Below are positions 9,560 through 17,866 of a stretch of DNA of 64,000 nucleotides, one piece after another (within the stretch, counting starts at the first letter, position 1; every line of letters begins with the position of its first letter). The notes beneath the pieces were generated by a model. It saw only the letters and a program-made list of their open reading frames with translations, did no database searches and was not told the origin of the DNA. A program made the translations under genes and the position numbers. The stretch spans positions 1 to 64,000 of the forward strand of contig JAJPID010000012.1 of assembly GCA_021324945.1 (NCBI GenBank), in the 5' to 3' direction. This DNA comes from Lysobacterales bacterium. Lineage in GTDB: Bacteria > Pseudomonadota > Gammaproteobacteria > Xanthomonadales > Rhodanobacteraceae.

Positions 9560-10573
9560 GTGAAGAGAAGTTTTCGAGCGCTGCTCGTGACCTTGCTGCT
9601 GTGCCTGGTTGGTACTGCGCAAGCGCGCACGTCGAGCGCAGGCGCCGGACATCATCCCGATCCGGAATTGGCGCCTCTCCGCCTGCTGCTGCAGGAACCT
9701 GAGAGCAAAATTGATCTCGCCATTGCCAAGCTCACGATCGACCGGATGATTGATCCGATGGTCGATTACAAGGCAACCCTGAAGGAACTGCACGAGCTCG
9801 CAAACGGAATCAAGGTGCGGTTCCCAAACGGCTCATCCAACGATGCCAAGCTGGAGCTTTTGGTCACTTCGCTGGCGCTCCCCGGCGCCTGGAACGGTGA
9901 TCGGCCTTTCAGCTACGACTTGAACGATCCATTCGGCAAGAATCTGCGCAACAAGCTGCTCTCAACGTATCTGGCAACCCGCAAGGGGAACTGCGTTTCC
10001 ATGCCGGAACTGCTGGTGATATTGGGGCAAAAGCTCGGCCTAGACATTACGCTCGCGGAAGCGCCGGAGCACCTATTGGCAAAGTATCGAAACGATCGAG
10101 GCGTTTGGGTCAATATCGAGGCGACCAGCTTCGGCACGAAGAGCGATGCCGGCTATCAACACGATCTGGACATCTCACCCAAAGCATTGGCAAACGGCAT
10201 TTACTTGCGCCCGCTCAGCAAGCGCGAGTCGATTGCGGCCATGATGGACACCTTGATGGAGTTCTATAAGGCGCAGGGGCAGCAAGAACGCACGATTGCC
10301 GTTGCTGATTTGGCGTTGCAGACCGACCCGAAAGATGTGGAAGCGATGCTGCAAAAGGGCAGCGCCTACTTTCATCTAATCAAGCAGCGTTATATGGCGA
10401 AATACCCGTCGCCAGCATTGATTCCAGCTTCGCAGCGCCAGGATTATGGAAACCTGAGCCGCCAGAATGACTACTGGTTCGCCCAGGCTGAAGCATTGGG
10501 CTGGACGCAGCCGACACCAGCGCAGGACGCGCAGTATTTGCAAACTGTGCAACGAGCCAAGAGCGGGCAGTGA
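9560..10573 (+). CDS. secreted transglutaminase-like (SirB1-type) protein with TPR-like tail
   Basis: The product has 337 residues from GTG 9560, which has GGGGAAAG at good spacing and opens directly into a signal peptide (MKRSFRALLVTLLLCLVGTAQA). An ATG 19 codons upstream would push this hydrophobic segment inward. The mature protein resembles the transglutaminase-like/SirB1 family. TRKGNCVSMPELL places a candidate nucleophile at about C145, EAPEHLLAKY a histidine at about H171, and VNIEATSFG the third polar residue at about N185/E187. A C-terminal helical region (about 225-300) looks TPR-like. It is the first gene of a three-gene set with the RHS-tip protein, 11 bases downstream. Substrate and role are unknown; peptidase, amidase or crosslinking activity are possible. 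Confidence 0.75.
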   Translation: MKRSFRALLVTLLLCLVGTAQARTSSAGAGHHPDPELAPLRLLLQEPESKIDLAIAKLTIDRMIDPMVDYKATLKELHELANGIKVRFPNGSSNDAKLELLVTSLALPGAWNGDRPFSYDLNDPFGKNLRNKLLSTYLATRKGNCVSMPELLVILGQKLGLDITLAEAPEHLLAKYRNDRGVWVNIEATSFGTKSDAGYQHDLDISPKALANGIYLRPLSKRESIAAMMDTLMEFYKAQGQQERTIAVADLALQTDPKDVEAMLQKGSAYFHLIKQRYMAKYPSPALIPASQRQDYGNLSRQNDYWFAQAEALGWTQPTPAQDAQYLQTVQRAKSGQ

Positions 10574-10584
10574 GGAGAACACAC

Positions 10585-11205
10585 ATGATGCTCAAATCAG
10601 CAGGTGCATTCGCAGCTTTTTTGCTTGTGACGTGCAGCAGCACCGCGTCGGCGCGCTACATCGAATCTGATCCGATTGGTTTAGCAGGTGGAATCAACAC
10701 CTACGTTTACGCGGGCAACAACCCGGTAAGTAATATTGATCCAACTGGCTTGCGCTGCGTTCCGGGCGTGGGATGCTGGACAACTCCTGACGAAGCAAAC
10801 CTAGCCAACAGTGGGCAATATGCAGCGTACTATGCGCTCGCTTGTTCTGGCGGTGACTCATATGCTTGTTTTGCCGGGCACGTGGCTGCCGATGACAATA
10901 TCTGGGGAGCACTTGCTACGGACCGTTTGATTCAGGCAATAAATGACCTCGGCGAAAAGAACAAGCAGTGTGAAGATACAAACGCCATTCTTGACAAAGT
11001 AAGGAAAGATTTGGCGCAAGCCTACGCGAACTATCTCCCCAATTCCGAACAGTCAGCGCAATGGCCAACTGCGATGGGAGTGGCTCAATTGCACTGGGGC
11101 GTATTTGGACAATTTGGATTACCACCTAGTACGTTTGGCGGCACTCCATTTGGTGTGACGGTTGGGCCCGTCTTGCCGGGGATCTGGTGCCCGAATTGTC
11201 GATGA
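10585..11205 (+). CDS. secreted orphan RHS-core tip with unique C-terminal domain
   Basis: The product has 206 residues from ATG 10585, with TGAGGAG upstream. A signal peptide (1-23, ending TASA) is followed at once by RYIESDPIGLAGG and NNPVSNIDPTGL (residues 24-56). That is the sequence that normally closes the RHS-repeat core, including the DPxG...NP...DPxG self-cleavage region of full-size toxins. The usual thousand or so YD-repeat residues are absent. Residues 57-206 are Cys-containing (GVGCW, ACSGGDSYAC, WCPNC) and match no family I recognise. LVTC in the signal is not a good lipobox because T precedes C. GC is lower than in the flanks, suggesting transfer. It could be an exported toxin cartridge or a structural remnant; the function is not known. 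Confidence 0.7.
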   Translation: MMLKSAGAFAAFLLVTCSSTASARYIESDPIGLAGGINTYVYAGNNPVSNIDPTGLRCVPGVGCWTTPDEANLANSGQYAAYYALACSGGDSYACFAGHVAADDNIWGALATDRLIQAINDLGEKNKQCEDTNAILDKVRKDLAQAYANYLPNSEQSAQWPTAMGVAQLHWGVFGQFGLPPSTFGGTPFGVTVGPVLPGIWCPNCR

Positions 11206-11216
11206 GGGGAAACGAC

Positions 11217-11660
11217 ATGCGTCCGCTTACCAGCATGGGCGCCGCATGGGCGGCATCCGTGAGCGTAGCATTTCTAGGCGGCTGCGCTTATGCGATGGTG
11301 CTAATGCATGCAACTCCTTTCCACGGCACAACCGATGGAGAGACTTGGAAGGTCTTGCTGTTCATCGGCGGAGCCACGGCAATCGCGGCGGCCATAATTG
11401 CAGCGATTGCCATGCTTTTTATGGCATGGCCGATTCATCTCTTGTTGCTTAAATCGAGACGAACCTCAAGCATCCATTATTCCGCTGCCGGCTTAATAAT
11501 GTCTCTTATTATACTGGTGATCCTTGTTGGCCTGCAGGCGGCATTTGAACCGCTAGCGATTCACGGCGATTACATTTTTGAAATTTTAATAGTATTGATC
11601 ACCGGCCCTGTAGCGATGCTTGTCTTCCATCTGACCCTCCAGCAACACCGGAGGTCGTGA
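11217..11660 (+). CDS. small four-helix membrane protein, putative partner of the RHS-tip protein
   Basis: The product has 147 residues and about four hydrophobic helices (about 9-30, 42-68, 86-108 and 118-142), separated by short polar loops, with a basic C-terminus. ATG 11217 has GAGGGG at seven-base spacing. An earlier ATG at 11202 overlaps the stop of the RHS-tip gene. No family was recognised. A small membrane protein directly downstream of a variable-tail RHS gene is the usual place for an immunity protein in polymorphic toxin loci. That role is inferred from position only. Base composition is A/T-richer than the surrounding genes, like its upstream neighbour. Confidence 0.6.
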   Translation: MRPLTSMGAAWAASVSVAFLGGCAYAMVLMHATPFHGTTDGETWKVLLFIGGATAIAAAIIAAIAMLFMAWPIHLLLLKSRRTSSIHYSAAGLIMSLIILVILVGLQAAFEPLAIHGDYIFEILIVLITGPVAMLVFHLTLQQHRRS

Positions 11661-11889
11661 CAATCGGGATGGTGATCAATACAGTCGACGACCCCCATTT
11701 CAGCCATGTGGCTTGGGGAATCGAAGAAACGATGTGCCTCCTCCTGCGGACAGGTCTTAGCAGCACGCCCAGCCGGCGCATGCGCGGCTGAACTGGTGAT
11801 GCATCGGGGCGGCAGCGTGCTCTTTCGTTCCGCCACAAAACGGCTAGACTCGCCCTGACGCCGGCATGACCCGGCGCCGGGAGGATGCG

Positions 11890-13722
11890 ATGCAGCCGAC
11901 CGATATCCGCAATCCCGCCTATTTCCACAAGGTGGTGGATTGCCAGTGGGCGTGCCCGGCGCACACGCCGGTGCCGGAATACATCCGCCTGATCGCGGCC
12001 GGCCGCTACGACGACGCTTATCAGGTCAACTGGGATTCCAACGTCTTCCCCGGCATCCTCGGCCGCACCTGCGACCGCCCCTGCGAGCCGGCTTGCCGAC
12101 GAGGGCGCGTCGAGGAAAGCAATGGCGAGAAACCGGAACCGGTGGCGATCTGCCGCCTGAAACGCGTCTGCGCGGACAACAAGCGTGCGGATATCGGCGC
12201 GCGACTGCTCGCGCGGTTGCCCGAACGCACTGCGGGCGCGGAGCGTTTTCGCATCGCCTGCGTCGGCGCGGGCCCGGCATCGCTCACCGTTGCGCGCGAT
12301 CTGGCGCCGCTGGGATACCAGATCACGATTTTCGAGGCCGACGCGAAAGGCGGTGGCTTCATGCGCACGCAGGTGCCGCGCTTCCGTTTGCCCGAAGCGG
12401 TAATCGACGAAGAAGTCGGCTACGTCCTCGATCTCGGCGTGCGGTTCGTCGGCAATCGCCGCATCGAATCCTTGCGCCCATTGCTCGACGACTACGATGC
12501 GGTGTTCGTCGGCTGCGGCGCGCCGCGCGGGCGCGATCTGAAAATCCCCGGCCGCGACGAAGTGGCGGCGAAGGCGCATCTCGGCATCGACTGGCTGGCA
12601 TCGGTCTATTTCGGCCACGTCACCCGCATCGGCAAGCGCGTGATCGTGCTGGGCGGAGGCAATACCGCGATGGACTGCTGCCGCTCATCGCGCCGTCTGG
12701 GCGGCGACGACGTGAAGGTGATCGTGCGCTCCGGCTACGAGGAGATGAAGGCGAGTCCTTGGGAAAAGGAAGACGCCGAGCATGAGGGCGTGCAAATCCT
12801 CAATTGGCTCAATCCGAAAGCCTTCCTGCACGACCACGGCAAACTCACCGGTGTGGTGTTCGAGAAAACGCGCTCGGAAACCGATGCGCGCGGCAAGCGC
12901 AAACTGGTGCCGACCGGCGAGCCGGATATCACCTTCGAATGCGATGAGGTGCTGATTGCGGTCGGGCAGGAGAACGCCTTCCCGTGGATCGAGCGCGATC
13001 TCGGTATCGAGTTCGACGAATGGGGCATGCCGAAGCTGGACAAGATCACGATGCAATCCACATTGCCGAAAGTTTTCTTTGGCGGCGATGCGGCGTTTGG
13101 GCCGAAAAACATCATCTGGGCGGTCGAGCACGGCCATCAGGCTGCGATTTCGATCCACCGCATGCTGCAGGGCGAAGACGTGCACGATCGTCCGCCGCCG
13201 ATGGCGAATCTCGTCTCGCAGAAGATGGGTATCCACGAATGGAGCTACGACAACGCGATCTCGCCCGACGAACGCTATGTCGTGCCGTGGGCGCCGAAGG
13301 AGCAGACGCTCACCAACATCAGGCAGGAAGTGGAACTGGGCTTCGACGCGGAAACCGCCTGGAAGGAAACACAGCGGTGCCTCAACTGTGATGTGCAGAC
13401 GGTGTTCACCGAAAACGTCTGCATCGAATGCGACGCCTGCGTGGATATCTGCCCCATGGATTGCATCAGCTTCACAGTGAACGGCGACGAGGCCGATCTG
13501 CGCACGCGCCTGACCGCGCCTGCCTTGAACACGCAGCAGGATCTGTACGTCTCCGGCACATTGAAAACCGGCCGTGTGATGGTGAAGGACGAAGACGTCT
13601 GCCTGCACTGCGGCCTGTGCGCGGAACGCTGCCCCACCGGCGCGTGGGACATGCGCAAGTTCCTGCTGCTGGAAACGCACGCGGGGGTGGGCGAGTGCGA
13701 AGCCGAAAAGGTGGCGGCATGA
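11890..13722 (+). CDS. GltD-like FAD/NAD(P) oxidoreductase with C-terminal ferredoxin domain
   Basis: This 610-residue protein is built like the small subunit of glutamate synthase fused to a ferredoxin. N-terminal cysteines (C18, C22, C61, C65, C69) lie in the Fe-S-binding helical domain. GAGPAS (about 126-131) is the FAD Rossmann motif and GGGNTA (about 255) the NAD(P) motif. At about 508-583 come two 4Fe-4S clusters, CIECDACVDICPMDC and CLHCGLCAERCP. ATG 11890 has GGGAGG five bases upstream; an ATG at 11866 has no ribosome site. The stop overlaps the KorA start (ATGA). It probably passes electrons between the KorAB ferredoxin-type acceptor and NAD(P)H. Direction and partner are inferred. 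Confidence 0.85.
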   Translation: MQPTDIRNPAYFHKVVDCQWACPAHTPVPEYIRLIAAGRYDDAYQVNWDSNVFPGILGRTCDRPCEPACRRGRVEESNGEKPEPVAICRLKRVCADNKRADIGARLLARLPERTAGAERFRIACVGAGPASLTVARDLAPLGYQITIFEADAKGGGFMRTQVPRFRLPEAVIDEEVGYVLDLGVRFVGNRRIESLRPLLDDYDAVFVGCGAPRGRDLKIPGRDEVAAKAHLGIDWLASVYFGHVTRIGKRVIVLGGGNTAMDCCRSSRRLGGDDVKVIVRSGYEEMKASPWEKEDAEHEGVQILNWLNPKAFLHDHGKLTGVVFEKTRSETDARGKRKLVPTGEPDITFECDEVLIAVGQENAFPWIERDLGIEFDEWGMPKLDKITMQSTLPKVFFGGDAAFGPKNIIWAVEHGHQAAISIHRMLQGEDVHDRPPPMANLVSQKMGIHEWSYDNAISPDERYVVPWAPKEQTLTNIRQEVELGFDAETAWKETQRCLNCDVQTVFTENVCIECDACVDICPMDCISFTVNGDEADLRTRLTAPALNTQQDLYVSGTLKTGRVMVKDEDVCLHCGLCAERCPTGAWDMRKFLLLETHAGVGECEAEKVAA

Positions 13723-15557
13723 AGTCGATCGAAGCCATCAACGACTTCGTCGTCAAGTTCGCCAACGTCAACGGTTCAGGCTCGGCATCGGCGAACGAGC
13801 TGTTCGCCAAGTCCATCCTGCGCATGGGCGTACCGGTCTCTCCGCGCAACATTTTTCCGTCCAACATCCAGGGCCTGCCGACCTGGTACGAAGTGCGCGT
13901 GTCGGAAGCCGGCTGGCTCGGGCGACGTGGCGGCGTGGACCTGATGGTCGCGATGAATCCACAGACGTGGGATGAAGACGTTGCGGAAATCGAAGCGGGC
14001 GGTTATCTGTTCTATGACAATACCAAGTCGTTGCCCAAATCGAAATTCCGCGATGACGTCACCGCGATCGGCGTGCCGCTGACGCAGATCTGCAATGCGA
14101 CGTACACCGACGCGCGCCAGCGCCAGTTGTTCAAGAACATCATGTATCTCGGCGCGCTGTCGGTGCTGTTGGGGCTGGAGCGCGACACGATCGTCAAGCT
14201 GATCGGCGAACAGTACAAGGGCAAGGAGGCGCTGCTGCAACCCAACGTGCACGCGCTCGATCTGGGCCGCGAGTACGCCGAGCAGAACCTGCAACCGATC
14301 GGCCTGCGCGTCGAGCGCCGCGATGCAGTGGGTGACCGCATCTTCGCCGAAGGCAATGCCGCGGCAGCGCTGGGAATGGTCTACGGCGGCGCAACCGTGT
14401 GCGCGTGGTATCCGATCACGCCTTCTTCGTCGCTGGCCGAAGCGTTTCAGAAATACTGCGCGAAGTTTCGCGTCGATCCGGAGACCGGCAAGCACCATTA
14501 CGCGGTGGTGCAAGCCGAGGACGAGATCGCCTCGATCGGTATCGTGGTGGGTGCGGGTTGGAACGGCGCGCGTGCGTTCACCGCCACCGCCGGGCCGGGC
14601 ATCTCGCTGATGAACGAGTTCATCGGGCTGGCCTATTTCGCCGAAATTCCGGTCACGATCGTGGACGTGCAGCGCGGCGGACCATCCACCGGCATGCCCA
14701 CGCGTACGCAACAATCCGACGTGCTGCTGTGCGCGCACGCTTCGCACGGCGACACGCAGCACGTGCTGCTGTTTCCGGAAGATCCGCACGAGTGTTTCGA
14801 ATTCGCCGCGTCCGCGCTCGATTTCGCCGACCGTCTGCAGACGCCGGTATTCGTGATGAGCGACCTCGACATCGGCATGAACCACCGGTTGTGTAAGCCA
14901 TTTCAATGGGACGACTCGCGCCGCTACGACCGCGGCAAGGTGTTGAGCGCCGAACAACTGCAAGCGGGCGTGCCGTTTGGCCGCTACCGCGACGTGGACA
15001 ATGATGGCATACCGTACCGCACGTATCCCGGCACGCACCCCACGCGCGGCAGCTTCTTCACGCGCGGCACCAGCAAGAACACCGACGCCAAGTATTCAGA
15101 GAAGGGTGAGGATTACGTCGAGAACATGCAGCGGCTGAAGCGCAAGTTCGAGACGGCGAAATCCCTGCTGCCGCAGCCGGTCGTGCAGGCTGCGAAAGCG
15201 AAAGCCGTGCATGGTGCGATCTATTTCGGTTCGACTTCGCCCGCGATGGCCGAAGCGGTTTCGATCCTGGACGGCGACGGCCTGCATCTGGATACCCTGC
15301 GCGTGCGCGCCTACCCGTTCGCCGATTCGGTAAAGGAATTCGTGGCCGTGCACGAGTCGGTGTTCGTGGTCGAGCAGAACCGCGACGCGCAACTGCGCAC
15401 CTTGCTGATCGAACAATTCGACCTCGATCCCGCGCGGCTGATCCCGATCCTGCACTACGACGGCACGCCGATCACCGCGCGTTTCATCGCCGGCACGATC
15501 AGCAAGCATCTGGATGCGGCGAAGGTGTTGCCGATCAGGGATGGCAAGGTAGCATAA
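13719..15557 (+). CDS. korA: 2-oxoacid:ferredoxin oxidoreductase, fused gamma-alpha subunit
   Basis: This 612-residue protein carries the gamma (acceptor) domain at about 1-200 fused to the alpha (pyrimidine-binding) domain from about 215. The alpha domain has CAWYPITPSSSLAEAF near 228-243, AEDEIASIGIVVGAGWNGARAF, and the RGGPSTGMPTRTQQSD stretch. This arrangement matches the KorA subunit of oxygen-tolerant 2-oxoglutarate:ferredoxin oxidoreductases. With KorB it would oxidatively decarboxylate 2-oxoglutarate (or another 2-oxoacid) to the acyl-CoA, reducing ferredoxin. The start codon overlaps the upstream stop as ATGA. KorB is not adjacent: two A/T-rich genes lie between. Confidence 0.9.
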   Translation: MKSIEAINDFVVKFANVNGSGSASANELFAKSILRMGVPVSPRNIFPSNIQGLPTWYEVRVSEAGWLGRRGGVDLMVAMNPQTWDEDVAEIEAGGYLFYDNTKSLPKSKFRDDVTAIGVPLTQICNATYTDARQRQLFKNIMYLGALSVLLGLERDTIVKLIGEQYKGKEALLQPNVHALDLGREYAEQNLQPIGLRVERRDAVGDRIFAEGNAAAALGMVYGGATVCAWYPITPSSSLAEAFQKYCAKFRVDPETGKHHYAVVQAEDEIASIGIVVGAGWNGARAFTATAGPGISLMNEFIGLAYFAEIPVTIVDVQRGGPSTGMPTRTQQSDVLLCAHASHGDTQHVLLFPEDPHECFEFAASALDFADRLQTPVFVMSDLDIGMNHRLCKPFQWDDSRRYDRGKVLSAEQLQAGVPFGRYRDVDNDGIPYRTYPGTHPTRGSFFTRGTSKNTDAKYSEKGEDYVENMQRLKRKFETAKSLLPQPVVQAAKAKAVHGAIYFGSTSPAMAEAVSILDGDGLHLDTLRVRAYPFADSVKEFVAVHESVFVVEQNRDAQLRTLLIEQFDLDPARLIPILHYDGTPITARFIAGTISKHLDAAKVLPIRDGKVA

Positions 15558-15583
15558 GCAAATGGCTACATGACGAGAAGGTT

Positions 15584-16240
15584 ATGGGGACGGATCAGAA
15601 ATCGACGCTAATACATATGGATATGCGAGGGCCATCGCGTCCGGCAGACTGCTTTGACTGCATCGTTGCATTCCCAACCGCGGTCGAAAAAATGCGTGCC
15701 ATGGGAGGCGGATTTGATCTCATGCAAGATATGCTTTCAGGTGCACAGGCAGCTTTCGGAGAGTTGAAAAGCTCCGACAAAAATGGATTGTTGTTCGTTG
15801 CCTCTGCTTCACAGGATCTTCTCTACCGTTACATTGCGCAGCTTACTATACTGGATGAGTACACAAGAGTATATTGTTCATCGGTTGTTCGTTATTTTTT
15901 CCGTCAATTATCCAAACATCACATTCGAACCTTTTATATCCTCGATAACACTCTTAGAGAGGATCGGTTCCAGGCAATCTTGGAATTATTCGAGCTGGCT
16001 GGGATTGTGGTCGTTACGCCACGCCGTGATGGCGTTACTTGGAAAGACTTGGCCGCGAGACTGCGGGATGGTTTGAGGAATGAGGGCCATGTTGCCTACA
16101 TTGAACCCGATGCTCAAGTAAATCACTTGGATGCTGCTCGCCAGTTTGCCAAAGAATTGCTGTGTATTGCTACATTCCGTAATCTCGCTCCGGATGACCC
16201 GGAACACAGCATCATCAATTTTCAAATTGATGCAAACTGA
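15584..16240 (+). CDS. unknown protein, first gene of A/T-rich cassette inside the kor operon
   Basis: The product has 218 residues and no family was recognised. ATG 15584 follows GAGAAGG at tight spacing, 26 bases after korA. The protein looks soluble, with an alternating alpha/beta pattern: LLFVASASQDLLYRYI, RTFYILDN and GIVVVTPRRDGV suggest Rossmann-like strands. Base composition is clearly lower in GC than korA and korB, with many A/T-ending codons, pointing to recent acquisition. It overlaps the next gene by about ten bases, so the two are probably cotranslated. Role unknown. A two-gene toxin-antitoxin or defence-type cassette is one possibility, but nothing in the sequence proves it. 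Confidence 0.7.
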   Translation: MGTDQKSTLIHMDMRGPSRPADCFDCIVAFPTAVEKMRAMGGGFDLMQDMLSGAQAAFGELKSSDKNGLLFVASASQDLLYRYIAQLTILDEYTRVYCSSVVRYFFRQLSKHHIRTFYILDNTLREDRFQAILELFELAGIVVVTPRRDGVTWKDLAARLRDGLRNEGHVAYIEPDAQVNHLDAARQFAKELLCIATFRNLAPDDPEHSIINFQIDAN

Positions 16241-16673
16241 TCATGGAAGCATGGACAAAGCAGTGTCCTCGCTGACACTGCAACAGGCCAATAAAATCGT
16301 TGATCGAATCTCTCAGTTGGCCCAAAATGGCCGTTCTCTGAGGCCGGTAATCGTTTCCGAGGTTGGTGCGAGTAACGTTGCTCAGGCTTTGGCTGCCTTG
16401 TATCTGGTCACGGCTCAAACATTCCAAACGTCGGTAATCGACAACTCAAGTAAAAACCATGAAATCTTGTCGAGCTTCATTCGTGCTGCGGATGGAATCG
16501 GAATGTGGATAGCTACGCAATTCCGATTAGATGATAAGTCAGAGCACGTGCTTGGCGTCGATGAGAGCGTGAGAGATTCGGAAATCATAGAATCTTTTGT
16601 CGAGTTTTTACGATCGTTAGACCCTAGGGCAGATGATTACTGGAGTCGCGTTCGTTTGCGCATCAGTACTTAA
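16230..16673 (+). CDS. unknown protein, second gene of A/T-rich cassette inside the kor operon
   Basis: The product has 147 residues from ATG 16230, which overlaps the end of the previous gene; ATG 16251 is an alternative, and neither has a strong ribosome site. The predicted protein is alpha/beta, with an N-terminal helical segment (LTLQQANKIVDRISQLAQNG), a VIVSEVGASNVAQALAALYL block and an acidic C-terminal helix (DSEIIESFVEFLRSLD). No family was recognised. Its composition matches the preceding gene. The 67 bases after it, up to korB, are A/T-rich (TTTATTTTATAGCTTAG) and may hold a promoter serving korB. Confidence 0.65.
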   Translation: MQTDHGSMDKAVSSLTLQQANKIVDRISQLAQNGRSLRPVIVSEVGASNVAQALAALYLVTAQTFQTSVIDNSSKNHEILSSFIRAADGIGMWIATQFRLDDKSEHVLGVDESVRDSEIIESFVEFLRSLDPRADDYWSRVRLRIST

Positions 16674-16740
16674 CCATACATTTTAGTGGACGTTTATTTT
16701 ATAGCTTAGCTTCGTGCGATAGAAGTTCAGAGATATACGC

Positions 16741-17796
16741 ATGACCTACCTCGCCAAACCCAAGCTGCACCATCCCTCGCTCACGAAGAACCGTGTCGGC
16801 TACACGCGCCGCGATTACGAAGGCGCAGTGAGCACGTTGTGCGCGGGCTGTGGGCACGATTCGATTTCCGCGGCGATCATCCAGGCCTGCTGGGAGCTGG
16901 ACATCGAGCCGCATCGCGTGGCCAAGCTGTCCGGCATCGGTTGCAGTTCCAAGACGCCGACCTATTTCCTTTCGGCCTCGCATGGGTTCAACACCGTGCA
17001 CGGGCGCATGCCGTCGGTGCTCACGGGCGCCAACCTCGCCAATCGCGATCTGTTGTATCTCGGCGTGTCGGGCGACGGCGATTCTGCATCCATCGGCATC
17101 GGCCAGTTCGTGCACGCCATCCGCCGCGGCGTGGACATGGTCTACATCGTCGAGAACAACGGCGTGTACGGCCTGACCAAGGGGCAGTTCTCCGCGACCG
17201 CGGATCAGGGTTCCAAATCCAAGAAGGGCGCGGTCAACACCGACGCGCCCGTCGACATGGTGGGCTTGGCATTGCAACTCGGTGCCAGTTTCGTCGCGCG
17301 CGGTTTCTCCGGCGACAAGGCGCAACTGGTGCCGCTGCTGAAAGCCGCGATGACGCACAAGGGCGCGGCCTTCGTGGACGTGATCAGCCCGTGCGTCGCG
17401 TTCAACAACCACCCCGGCAGCACCAAGAGTTACGACTACGTGCGCCAGCACAACCATGCGCTCAATCGTCTCGACTTCGTTCCGGCCTGCGCGGAAATTA
17501 CCGTGGACTACGCGCCGGGCGAGGTGACCGAAGTGCACCAGCACGACGGCAGCGTGTTGCGGCTGCGCAAGCTACCGAGCAGCTACGAGGCCGGTGACCG
17601 CGTCGCCGCGATGAATTATCTGCACCGCTGCGAAGCGCGCGGCGAAGTCGTGACGGGATTGTTGTACGTCGATCCCGATGCGTCAGATCTGCACGCGCAT
17701 CTCGACACCGCGGCCGTTCCGCTCAACACACTGCGCGAGCGTGAACTGTGCCCGGGTTCGGCAGCGCTGGAGAAGATCAATGCGCGGTTGCGCTAG
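16741..17796 (+). CDS. korB: 2-oxoacid:ferredoxin oxidoreductase, beta subunit
   Basis: KorB binds thiamine diphosphate and, with KorA, oxidises a 2-oxoacid to acyl-CoA. The 351-residue protein has CAGCGHD near residue 35, the TPP/Mg motif starting GDGDSASIGIGQ near 111, and ENNGVYGLTKGQ. ISPCVAFNNH follows further on. The length fits KorB. The ribosome site is weak (GAAGTTCAGAGATATACGC before ATG). It is separated from korA by the A/T-rich cassette, which is unusual because the two subunits are normally made stoichiometrically from adjacent genes. Confidence 0.92.
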   Translation: MTYLAKPKLHHPSLTKNRVGYTRRDYEGAVSTLCAGCGHDSISAAIIQACWELDIEPHRVAKLSGIGCSSKTPTYFLSASHGFNTVHGRMPSVLTGANLANRDLLYLGVSGDGDSASIGIGQFVHAIRRGVDMVYIVENNGVYGLTKGQFSATADQGSKSKKGAVNTDAPVDMVGLALQLGASFVARGFSGDKAQLVPLLKAAMTHKGAAFVDVISPCVAFNNHPGSTKSYDYVRQHNHALNRLDFVPACAEITVDYAPGEVTEVHQHDGSVLRLRKLPSSYEAGDRVAAMNYLHRCEARGEVVTGLLYVDPDASDLHAHLDTAAVPLNTLRERELCPGSAALEKINARLR

Positions 17797-17866
17797 CCAT
17801 CACCGCAGTTTTGTTCATGCCTCAGCATTGGGCTGCGCTCATCCGATATCGCCTGCGCACAAGCGC

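Noticed and set aside
10631-10636. Lipobox in the RHS-tip signal peptide (LVTC)
   Set aside because: Thr at the position before Cys is not accepted well by lipoprotein signal peptidase. A normal ASA cleavage site follows.
11669-11791. 40-codon plus-strand frame after the cassette membrane protein
   Set aside because: No ribosome site, no recognisable family and no conservation evidence. Probably chance in the gap before the flavoprotein gene.
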